DNA from: an uncultured Erysipelotrichales bacterium
GTDB lineage: Bacteria; Bacillota_I; Bacilli_A; Erysipelotrichales; Coprobacillaceae
Assembly: GCA_910586805.1 (NCBI GenBank)
Contig: CAJUJC010000017.1
Span: 2,851-24,894, forward strand
Reading direction: 5' to 3'
Length of the DNA: 22,044 bases
The notes beneath the pieces are model-generated. The model made no database searches. It worked only from the letters and a program-made list of their open reading frames with translations, and had not been told where the DNA came from. Made by a program: the position numbers and the translations under genes. Positions 7,023-13,429 of the stretch are shown piece by piece (the first letter of the stretch is position 1; every line of letters begins with the position of its first letter).

Positions 7023-7185
7023 AATGATGGCTACTAAAAGTGGTAGTGGTTGCTCTTGTCCATGGGAGATAAGTTTACTTTCTTTAATAGATAGTTTTTC
7101 TGTTTCCAATCTAGACAAGAAAGTTTTTGAAGCCCTTGTTTATATATAACCTTTCGTTTGGTTTTATTGAGCAGGAGGTGTCTTT

Positions 7186-7266
7186 ATGAATATAAGCATA
7201 GATACAATTCTATCTGCTGCATCATTTGTATTTGCAGTATATGTATACATAAAACAAAAACAGTAA
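7186..7266 (+). CDS. small hydrophobic type I toxin-like peptide (holin-like/TxpA-type)
   Basis: A 26-residue peptide with a short polar N-terminus (MNISID), one hydrophobic helix (residues about 7-22, ILSAASFVFAVYVYI) and a charged tail KQKQ. This is the layout of membrane-acting peptides of type I toxin-antitoxin systems in Firmicutes (TxpA, BsrG, Fst and putative holin-like toxins), which damage the membrane when overproduced. The SD AGGAGGTG (7173-7180), 5 bases before the ATG, is one of the strongest in the window. The stop lies in a 16-bp hairpin. The long structured 5' leader, complementary RNA ends and facing antisense promoter all support a toxin. Family membership is judged by architecture; no homology search was made. 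Confidence 0.75.
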   Translation: MNISIDTILSAASFVFAVYVYIKQKQ

Positions 7267-7302
7267 CCACATCCGCCAAAATGGAAGTTACTGTCTTTGT
7301 TT
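7252..7302 (-). terminator. terminator of the antisense RNA
   Basis: Arms 7252-7267 and 7287-7302 form a 16-bp stem. In a minus-strand RNA all positions pair, one as U-G, and the 3' arm is T-rich (CTGTTTTTGTTTTATG). In the plus strand the same position is an A-C mismatch, so the stem fits the minus-strand RNA better. Confidence 0.65.
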
Positions 7303-7427
7303 AAAGATTATTAACTAATATTCAGGGCAACCACTTCTTATTTATAGTAGCCACTTTTTTATTATTCCCATATTAAAATAAAAATACATAAAACTTTAAT
7401 ATAAAAATAATAATTGTCATCTTTGAC
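7252..7427 (-). ncRNA. predicted antisense antitoxin RNA of the type I system
   Basis: A minus-strand RNA of about 175 bases, starting near 7427 from the consensus promoter and ending at the hairpin at 7252-7302. It begins with a small hairpin (TTGTCA/TGACAA). It overlaps the last roughly 110 bases of the toxin mRNA, including the 3' elements AGGGCAACCAC and AGTAGCC and the toxin stop codon. It could therefore pair with the toxin mRNA and promote decay or block translation, as in TxpA/RatA-type pairs. It has no ORF of note. The start and end are predicted from promoter and hairpin only. Confidence 0.6.
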
Positions 7428-7433
7428 AACAAA

Positions 7434-7462
7434 ATTATATCATATTATAGTATTTATGTCAA
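7434..7462 (-). promoter_or_regulatory. consensus promoter of the antisense RNA
   Basis: On the minus strand: TTGACA (7462-7457), a 17-base spacer, TATAAT (7439-7434), with TG one base before the -10. It is the only promoter I found here that matches the sigma-A consensus at every position, and it faces the toxin gene with no protein gene to serve. Confidence 0.8.
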
Positions 7463-7545
7463 TGTAACTAACTTTATGTAAAAGTTCCATTTTCCATAAT
7501 TTTAAATAGTTGATCTAATATTTCATAACTTTGTATCTTTAAAAA

Positions 7546-7554
7546 TGTTATAAT
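7546..7554 (+). promoter_or_regulatory. extended -10 promoter for the 45-residue ORF
   Basis: TGtTATAAT lies 26 bases before the ATG at 7581. The -35 region is poor. Confidence 0.5.
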
Positions 7555-7580
7555 TTCATATAGAGAGAGGAGATACTTTA

Positions 7581-7718
7581 ATGAGTTCTATTAAATATTT
7601 TAAAAAATTTTCAGAAAACATTATCAAAACTGATTTTCATAGAATTCCTACATTTGAGCTAGTATATCCAAAATTACTTATACATGATAAAGATTTCAAA
7701 TTTGTTTTTATTGTATAA
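7581..7718 (+). CDS. small hypothetical protein, 45 residues
   Basis: I do not recognise this ORF. It has a good SD (GAGAGGAGA, 7565-7573), an ATG at normal spacing and its own extended -10 promoter, so expression is plausible. The peptide is basic at the start (SSIKYFKKFSENIIK) and hydrophobic at the end (FKFVFIV), without Cys or a clear transmembrane helix. It may be a short genuine protein, or the surviving N-terminus of a truncated gene whose remainder is gone; the 57 bases after its stop are not coding. It lies between the type I toxin locus and the flavodoxin-like gene, and a link to either is not shown. Confidence 0.45.
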   Translation: MSSIKYFKKFSENIIKTDFHRIPTFELVYPKLLIHDKDFKFVFIV

Positions 7719-7775
7719 AAAACGTGCGTTCTCCTTTATGTTCATGTAAAATAAAAATATATGGAGGTGAAAGCA

Positions 7776-8279
7776 ATGAAAGTTATACTTTATAAGACAA
7801 GACATGGAAGTACTAAGAAAATAGGAAAAGTGATTAATCAATATATTGGAGATTGTTTTTTGATGAGTATTGATGAAATTGATAATGATCTTCTACAAAG
7901 AGCTGAAATGATTATTATTGGAACACCTGTTTATTATGGGAGAATAGATCAAGATATTGTGAGATTTATTAAGGATAATCAGGATTTGCTTATACCTCGT
8001 CATTATTGTTTATATGTTGTGGGTGTTTTACAAAATGAATTCATGAATTATGTAACCCATGCATTTGATTATTCTATATTAAAACATATTTCTATTATTG
8101 TGGGAGTAGGAGGAGCCTTGTATTATCCTGAATTATCTATAAGTGAGAAGATGATTTTACAAGTTATGAATAAACGTTCTTTTATGATTTCAAAACAAAA
8201 GGACAAAGATATGTTTGAAAATTTTAATAATGAAGAAATAGAACTTTTCGCAAATAAAATAAAAAAGATTAAAAAATGA
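7776..8279 (+). CDS. flavodoxin-like FMN-binding protein
   Basis: A 167-residue flavodoxin-fold protein of the Flavodoxin_5/HemG-like kind. The N-terminus MKVILYKTRHGSTKKIG matches the FMN phosphate-binding loop (residues 8-14, TRHGSTK). The segment IIGTPVYYGRI (about residues 48-58) matches the isoalloxazine-binding region. A weakly conserved second half is common in this group. It probably acts in electron transfer or as a flavin-dependent quinone or disulfide reductase; the partner is unknown. The frame opens at an ATG at 7761 that touches the SD GGAGGTGA; the ATG at 7776, 7 bases after it, is the start. It is monocistronic and convergent with pduL through a shared hairpin. Confidence 0.85.
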   Translation: MKVILYKTRHGSTKKIGKVINQYIGDCFLMSIDEIDNDLLQRAEMIIIGTPVYYGRIDQDIVRFIKDNQDLLIPRHYCLYVVGVLQNEFMNYVTHAFDYSILKHISIIVGVGGALYYPELSISEKMILQVMNKRSFMISKQKDKDMFENFNNEEIELFANKIKKIKK

Positions 8280-8305
8280 TGGACAGAATAAACTATCCAT
8301 CATTT
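8274..8305. terminator. bidirectional terminator between the flavodoxin-like gene and pduL
   Basis: AAATGATGGA (8274-8283) pairs with TCCATCATTT (8296-8305) around a 12-base loop. It contains the stop codon of the plus gene. A T6 run follows on the minus side, and a looser T-rich stretch on the plus side. Confidence 0.8.
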
Positions 8306-8311
8306 CATATT

Positions 8312-8884
8312 TTATTTAATAATTTCACCTTGGCAAGGTCCTGCAATACCAGCAGCATTTGATTCATCTGTGTCAATATGCATTGCTAAAGCATAGCTAT
8401 CACTTACACGGCAAACAACATCACCAAAAGTTAATGATCTTTCAGCAGTTGTTACTTTTACACTTACAACATCTTTATCATTGATACCAAATTCTTGAGC
8501 ATCAGCACAAGTCATATGAATGTGACGTTTTGCGGCAATAACACCACAAGAAATTTCTACTTCACCTTCTGGTCCAACTAATTTACATCCTTCAGTTCCT
8601 TCAATATCTCCTGATTCTCTCACTAATGCTTTGATTCCTAAAGTTCTTGCATCAGTTAAAGAAACTTCTACTTGAGTTGATGGACGAGTTGGTCCTAAAA
8701 TTGACATTGTTTGTTGTCCTTTAGGTCCTACAACTGTTACTCTTTCATTACAAGCAAATTGACCAGGTTGAGAAAGATCTTTTTTATTTGTTAATTCGTA
8801 TCCTTTTCCAAATAATGTTTCTAAATCAGCTTGAGAAATATGAATATGTCTAGCTGATGTTTCTACTAAAATTGTTTTTGCCAT
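8312..8884 (-). CDS. pduL: PduL-type phosphotransacylase
   Basis: PduL interconverts acyl-CoA and acyl-phosphate (acetyl or propanoyl) and is unrelated to Pta. It is a zinc enzyme: the paired motifs SARHIHIS (His13, His15) and AAKRHIHM (His121, His123), and the C-terminal AMHIDTDESNAAG with His169, are all present. Length is 190 residues. The N-terminus goes straight into the fold, with no extra helix of the type that directs PduL into microcompartments, and no pdu or eut genes are near, so it is probably a cytosolic enzyme of fermentative acetate formation. The SD GGAGGA precedes the ATG. A promoter is visible at 8909-8936. It is monocistronic and divergent from cdaA. Confidence 0.93.
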   Translation of the reverse strand: MAKTILVETSARHIHISQADLETLFGKGYELTNKKDLSQPGQFACNERVTVVGPKGQQTMSILGPTRPSTQVEVSLTDARTLGIKALVRESGDIEGTEGCKLVGPEGEVEISCGVIAAKRHIHMTCADAQEFGINDKDVVSVKVTTAERSLTFGDVVCRVSDSYALAMHIDTDESNAAGIAGPCQGEIIK

Positions 8885-8908
8885 AATATTCCTCCTATTA
8901 ACATTTAC

Positions 8909-8936
8909 ATTTTACTCCATTTTTCTATTTTTGCAA
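8909..8936 (-). promoter_or_regulatory. pduL promoter
   Basis: Minus strand TTGCAA (8936-8931), 16-base spacer, TAAAAT (8914-8909), about 24 bases before the ATG. Confidence 0.6.
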
Positions 8937-9091
8937 AGGAAATTACATTTATTTACTGATTATTTTTAAAACATTTGGATAAAAGAATTTTTTATCATTT
9001 TATAAAAGTGAAAATTTGAAAGTTGTCAATAATATTTATGTTTTTATGTATGTCGAGAATTTTCTATTTTTATAATATGAAAATAAGTAGG

Positions 9092-9120
9092 TTTTCATTA
9101 AACAAAAAAGCTGTTATAAT
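9092..9120 (+). promoter_or_regulatory. promoter of the cdaA-cdaR-glmM operon
   Basis: TTTTCA (9092-9097), 17-base spacer, TGtTATAAT with the -10 at 9115-9120. The SD TAGGTGAT and the ATG at 9144 follow closely. Confidence 0.65.
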
Positions 9121-9143
9121 AATATGGAAATGTAGGTGATGAT

Positions 9144-9953
9144 ATGTTATTTAATTTAGGAATAAGTTGGACTAATATTTTGAACTTTTTACGTTCTGCT
9201 GTTGATTTGATAGCAGTATGGTTTATTTTATATTATTTAATTTCAATGTTTAAAGCAAATATGAAAACAATGCAGTTATTTAAAGGGGTATTGTTTATAT
9301 TAATGATGAAGCTACTTACAAGTGTGTTTGGGCTCACAACATTGAACTTCTTAGTTGATAGTATTATCAATTGGGGAGTATTGGCCATGATTATTATTTT
9401 CCAACCCGAAATAAGAGCATTGCTTGAAAAAATGGGTCAAACAAAATTAAATGATAAAAAAGAAATGAGTGACGATGATAAAGAAAGATTAATGGATGAG
9501 TTAGTGAATGCCATTACAACATTAGCAAAAGAACAAACTGGGGCATTGATTACTTTTGAAAGACAACAATCTTTAATTGATTATATCAATACTGGAACGA
9601 AGATTAATGCAGATATTAAAAGTGAACTTTTTTTAACAATCTTTTGGGAAGGAACACCACTTCATGATGGGGCAACAATTATTCAAGGAGATAGAGTGGC
9701 ATGTGCAGCTGCCTTTTATCCTCCAACTAACAAGGAATTAAGCCCTAAATATGGAGCAAGACATAGAGCAGCAATTGGTATTAGTGAAATTACTGATTCA
9801 TTGACTGTTGTTGTAAGTGAAGAAACAGGAACGATTTCTTTTGCTGTTGATGGTGAACTTAGAAAAATTCCTACTAAAGAATTAAGAGCTTCTTTGGTTA
9901 ATGAACTCCATTGGTTTAAATCTAATGTAGAGGAGGATCAATCTCATGAATAA
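9144..9953 (+). CDS. cdaA: membrane-bound diadenylate cyclase CdaA (DisA_N domain)
   Basis: CdaA joins two ATP molecules into the second messenger c-di-AMP, which controls potassium and osmolyte uptake and cell-wall balance. Three membrane helices occupy about residues 15-90. The cytosolic DAC domain holds the catalytic DGA motif (175-177, LHDGATII) and the RHRAA motif (206-210). Length is 269, normal for CdaA. The next gene, cdaR, overlaps its end by 8 bases, and glmM follows. This gene order is widely conserved in Firmicutes, and the products of the two partner genes are known modulators of CdaA elsewhere. Confidence 0.96.
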   Translation: MLFNLGISWTNILNFLRSAVDLIAVWFILYYLISMFKANMKTMQLFKGVLFILMMKLLTSVFGLTTLNFLVDSIINWGVLAMIIIFQPEIRALLEKMGQTKLNDKKEMSDDDKERLMDELVNAITTLAKEQTGALITFERQQSLIDYINTGTKINADIKSELFLTIFWEGTPLHDGATIIQGDRVACAAAFYPPTNKELSPKYGARHRAAIGISEITDSLTVVVSEETGTISFAVDGELRKIPTKELRASLVNELHWFKSNVEEDQSHE

Positions 9954-11337
9954 GAAAAATGATAGAAAAGATTTTCATGATTCTACAACAGATTTTTTCT
10001 TAAAAGTTGTACAAAGAGAAAAGGAATATCGTTCTAAAGAGTTTCATACAAAAGATAATGTTAATTTAGCAAAAAGTAAAACTGTTGATAAAGTGAGTGT
10101 TTTTTATAACTATATTAATCAGGTTATAGATAAGATTTTATCAAGTCGATTAAGTGTCATGTTTTTATCTTTGATTATTGCTGCTATTTTGTTTATTAGT
10201 ATTTCAGGAGGAGAAGTATGGTCAAGTCCAGCAGCAGGAACAACATTAGAAAATGTACCTGTTGTTGTAGAGGGATTAGATAGTCAATATGAATTATCAG
10301 GTATTCCTGAAAGTGTTGAAGTCGGTCTTATTGGTCCTTCATTAGATATTTACACAACACGTTTATCAAAAAATTATGAAGTTTATGTTGATTTGTCTGA
10401 AGTATCTGAGGGAGAGCATATTGTAGAATTAAAAACAAGAAATTTTCCTGATACTTTAGATGTCATGTTAGTTCCTGACACATTAAAAATTAAACTTGCA
10501 CCAAAAGAGTCACAAACATTTGATTTAGGTTATCGTTTTATTAATGAAGATGAGTTAGATGCACAATATTCGATAAGTGTTGAAAGTATGGCTGTAAATA
10601 AAGTAACGATTCGAGCAAGTCGAGAAACTCTTGATAAAATTGTAAAAGTAGATGCTGGTATAGATGTTGCAAATAAAACTGAAGCTTTTACACAAGATGC
10701 GAGAATCAAAGCATATGATAGTATGGGGAATGAAATTTCTGTTGATATTGCTCCAACAACTGTTAATGTTGAGTGTAATGTTGCATCATATAGTCAAACT
10801 GCAACAGTAAAAGCCAATTTTGTTGGAGAGTTAGCATCAGGATATCAAATTTCCAATTATGCTCTTTCGCAAAGTACAGTCAAAATTTATGGATTAAAAG
10901 AAGATATTCAGGATATTTCAGTTGTCTATGTAGATGTCAATGTTCAAGATTTAAATAAATCCACAGTTATTGAAAATTTATCATTAAAGAAAGAAACAGG
11001 AGTGAATAAGTTTTCAATTGATGAAATATCAGTAACATTAGATATTGATAAGGTGATTACAAAGTCATTTGACAATATTCCAATAAAAGTGTTAAATAAT
11101 GATAAGAAAAATAAAGTTTCCTTTGCAGGCAAAGGGGATAAAGCGATTGTGAGTATTACTGGTAGTGAGAAGAAAGTCTCTTCTTTAACTGCTGATAATA
11201 TACAAGCAACTATTGATGTTAATAAATTAGATGTAGGAACACATAAGGTGAATGTCAAGGTTGCTGTGGATGATGATGATTTAACAATTCATTTGTTATC
11301 ATCATCTAAGATTACGATAAATATTGAAAGGAAGTAG
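9946..11337 (+). CDS. cdaR: YbbR-domain regulator of CdaA
   Basis: A membrane-anchored protein with extracellular YbbR repeats that modulates the diadenylate cyclase encoded just upstream. A cytosolic N-terminal stretch of about 68 mostly polar residues precedes a single membrane helix at residues 69-87. The outside part (about 375 residues) is beta-rich with repeated segments of the type VPVVVEGL...YELSGIPESVEVGLIG, consistent with four YbbR repeats. Length of 463 is within the usual range. The SD AGGAGG lies inside the cdaA end, and the ATG overlaps cdaA by 8 bases. The long cytosolic N-terminus is notable, since the helix often begins nearer the N-terminus. Confidence 0.92.
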   Translation: MNKKNDRKDFHDSTTDFFLKVVQREKEYRSKEFHTKDNVNLAKSKTVDKVSVFYNYINQVIDKILSSRLSVMFLSLIIAAILFISISGGEVWSSPAAGTTLENVPVVVEGLDSQYELSGIPESVEVGLIGPSLDIYTTRLSKNYEVYVDLSEVSEGEHIVELKTRNFPDTLDVMLVPDTLKIKLAPKESQTFDLGYRFINEDELDAQYSISVESMAVNKVTIRASRETLDKIVKVDAGIDVANKTEAFTQDARIKAYDSMGNEISVDIAPTTVNVECNVASYSQTATVKANFVGELASGYQISNYALSQSTVKIYGLKEDIQDISVVYVDVNVQDLNKSTVIENLSLKKETGVNKFSIDEISVTLDIDKVITKSFDNIPIKVLNNDKKNKVSFAGKGDKAIVSITGSEKKVSSLTADNIQATIDVNKLDVGTHKVNVKVAVDDDDLTIHLLSSSKITINIERK

Positions 11338-11341
11338 AAAA

Positions 11342-12691
11342 ATGGGTAAATATTTTGGAACTGATGGTTTTAGAGGAGAAGCAAATGTTGATTTGACTGT
11401 AGAACATGCTTATCAAGTAGGTCGATATTTAGGTTGGTATTACTCTAGAAATCATCAAGCAAGAATTGTCATTGGAAAAGATACGAGAAGAAGCTCTTAT
11501 ATGTTTGAATATGCTTTGGTTGCTGGTTTAACTGCAAGTGGTGCTGATGTTTATTTATTACATGTTACAACAACACCTTCAGTTTCTTATGTTGTAAGAA
11601 GTGAAGAATTTGATTGTGGTATTATGATTTCAGCTTCTCATAATCCTTATTATGATAATGGAATTAAAGTTATTAATGGTAAAGGTCATAAATTAGAAGC
11701 AACGATTGAAAATTTAATTGAAAAGTATATTGATGGTTTAAGTGATCCTATTCCTTATGCAACAAAAGATAAGATTGGTAGAACTATTGATTATTCAATG
11801 GGTAGAAATCGTTATATTGGATATTTGATGAGTATTCCTACTCGTGCTTTTAAGGATTTTAAAGTTGGTTTAGATTGTGCTAATGGTGCTTCTAGTGCTA
11901 TTGCAAAGAGCGTTTTTGATGCTTTAGGTGCAAAAACTTATGTGATTAATAATGAACCAGATGGTATTAACATTAATACAAATTGTGGTTCTACACATAT
12001 CGAAGTTTTACAAGAATATGTTGTGGCTAATGGTTTGGATGTTGGTTTTGCATATGATGGTGATGCTGATAGATGTATTGCAGTCGATGAATTTGGTAGA
12101 ATTGTAGATGGAGATTTAATTCTTTATGTATGTGGTTTAGAAATGAAACGTAGAAAAGAATTGTTGAATGATACAATCGTAACAACAATCATGAGTAATA
12201 TGGGATTATATAAAGCTTTGGATAAAGCTGGTATTTCCTATGAAAAAACAGCAGTAGGGGATAAATATGTTTATGAAAATATGGTTCAAAATGGACATTG
12301 TATAGGTGGAGAACAATCAGGACATATTATTTTCTCAAAACATGCAACAACAGGTGATGGAATTTTAACTTCATTAAAAATTATGGAAACAATGGTTGAA
12401 AATAAGAGAACATTAGCTCAATTAACTGAACCTGTTGAAATCTATCCACAATTACTTATTAATGTACGTGTTAAAGATAAGAAAACAACAAGAGAAGATC
12501 CTGATGTTATTGCAGCAGTAAAGAAAGCTGAAGAGATATTGGGTGATGAAGGCAGAATTTTGGTTAGAGAAAGTGGAACTGAACCTGTTATAAGAGTTAT
12601 GGTTGAAGCTAAAACTGATGATTTATGTCATGAACATGTTTTGAATGTTGTAAATGTCATTAAAGCAAAAGGACATGCTGTTGAAAAATAA
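11342..12691 (+). CDS. glmM: phosphoglucosamine mutase
   Basis: GlmM converts glucosamine-6-phosphate to glucosamine-1-phosphate, a step to UDP-GlcNAc for peptidoglycan. The N-terminus GKYFGTDGFRGEAN, the active-site loop MISASHNPYYDNGIK (phosphoserine Ser99), the metal-binding loop YDGDADRC and the C-terminal phosphate-binding loop RESGTEPVIRVM are all intact. Length is 449, standard. The frame extends upstream to an ATG at 11324, which overlaps cdaR; the start is the ATG at 11342, after GAAAGGAAG, four bases beyond the cdaR stop. In other Firmicutes GlmM binds and inhibits CdaA, and the operon fits that link. Confidence 0.97.
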   Translation: MGKYFGTDGFRGEANVDLTVEHAYQVGRYLGWYYSRNHQARIVIGKDTRRSSYMFEYALVAGLTASGADVYLLHVTTTPSVSYVVRSEEFDCGIMISASHNPYYDNGIKVINGKGHKLEATIENLIEKYIDGLSDPIPYATKDKIGRTIDYSMGRNRYIGYLMSIPTRAFKDFKVGLDCANGASSAIAKSVFDALGAKTYVINNEPDGININTNCGSTHIEVLQEYVVANGLDVGFAYDGDADRCIAVDEFGRIVDGDLILYVCGLEMKRRKELLNDTIVTTIMSNMGLYKALDKAGISYEKTAVGDKYVYENMVQNGHCIGGEQSGHIIFSKHATTGDGILTSLKIMETMVENKRTLAQLTEPVEIYPQLLINVRVKDKKTTREDPDVIAAVKKAEEILGDEGRILVRESGTEPVIRVMVEAKTDDLCHEHVLNVVNVIKAKGHAVEK

Positions 12692-12709
12692 GGATTCACA
12701 TATTATCAC

Positions 12710-12740
12710 AAAATATTGCCATATTATATGGCAATATTTT
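12710..12740 (+). terminator. terminator of the cdaA-cdaR-glmM operon
   Basis: A perfect 14-bp stem (AAAATATTGCCATA at 12710-12723 with its complement at 12727-12740) and a 3-base loop, ending in TTTT. Confidence 0.85.
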
Positions 12741-12768
12741 CTATATAGTAATAATGAGGTGATTTATT

Positions 12769-13425
12769 ATGAAATATCGTATTAATATTATTGATGATGA
12801 AAAGAACTTAAATGATTTGGTAAGAACATATTTAGAAAAAGAAGGTTATATGGTCTATTCTTTTTATACATATGATGAAGCATTACTACATAAAGATGAT
12901 GATGTTCATTTATGGATTGTTGATATTATGCTTGATAAAAAGAGTGGTTTTGATTTATTAAATGAAATTAAATCATGTAAACCTGATATGCCTATTGTTT
13001 TTATGAGTGCAAGAGATCAGGAATTTGATCGTATCATTGGACTTGAAAAGGGCAGTGATGAGTATATTACCAAGCCTTTTAATATTAAAGAAGTCATTTT
13101 AAGAATACATAATATTTTAAAACGTGTTTATAAAGATGATCCAACATTAACATATATTGATGATTATACAGTTGATGAAGGAAAACGTAAGGTTTTATCC
13201 AATGGTGATGAGATTGAGTTAACAACAAAAGAATATGAATTATTGTTATATTTTATAAAAAATAAAGGGATTGCGATTTCTAGAGAACAGGTTTTAGTTA
13301 AAGTTTGGGACGAAAATTATTTTGGTAGTGATCGTGTTGTAGATGATACATTACGTCGTTTAAGAAAGAAAATGCCAAATTTAAATATTAAAACGATTTA
13401 TGGATTTGGATATCGTTTAGATTAG
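12769..13425 (+). CDS. OmpR-family response regulator
   Basis: A two-component response regulator with an N-terminal receiver (residues about 4-120) and a C-terminal winged-helix DNA-binding domain (about 130-218). Receiver residues are complete: Asp9 and Asp10 in the acidic pocket, Asp52 as phosphorylation site (VDIML), Ser80 and Lys102 (TKPF). The DNA-binding half shows ELTTKEYELLLYFIKNKG and a VVDDTLRRLRKKM recognition helix, ending in TIYGFGYRLD as usual. The SD GAGGTGA lies 6 bases before the ATG. The kinase gene starts 4 bases after its stop, so the pair forms one operon. The signal and target genes are unknown. Confidence 0.95.
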   Translation: MKYRINIIDDEKNLNDLVRTYLEKEGYMVYSFYTYDEALLHKDDDVHLWIVDIMLDKKSGFDLLNEIKSCKPDMPIVFMSARDQEFDRIIGLEKGSDEYITKPFNIKEVILRIHNILKRVYKDDPTLTYIDDYTVDEGKRKVLSNGDEIELTTKEYELLLYFIKNKGIAISREQVLVKVWDENYFGSDRVVDDTLRRLRKKMPNLNIKTIYGFGYRLD

Positions 13426-13429
13426 GAAT

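Larger units (their letters stand above)
7029..7360 (+). other. predicted toxin mRNA with complementary 5' and 3' ends
   Basis: About 330 bases from the extended -10 to a T6 run at 7355-7360. The 5' end carries GGCTACT (7029-7035) and GTGGTTGCTCT (7046-7056). The 3' end carries AGGGCAACCAC (7324-7334) and AGTAGCC (7346-7352). The elements pair in nested order, with one G-U wobble, so the two ends can close into a long-range stem. A competing 5' hairpin pairs TCTTGTC (7054-7060) with GACAAGA (7114-7120). This kind of folding keeps the full-length mRNA of type I toxins translationally silent; its function here is inferred. Confidence 0.6.

Noticed and set aside
7029..7360. Fst/par-type toxin arrangement with direct repeats
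   Set aside because: The shared elements at the two ends are inverted, not direct, so they favour pairing within one RNA and an antisense RNA of the TxpA/RatA kind.
6868..7775. Mobile element or prophage remnant
   Set aside because: No transposase or integrase fragments or target duplications are seen. Apart from the 5'/3' complementary ends of the toxin mRNA, no terminal inverted repeats were found.
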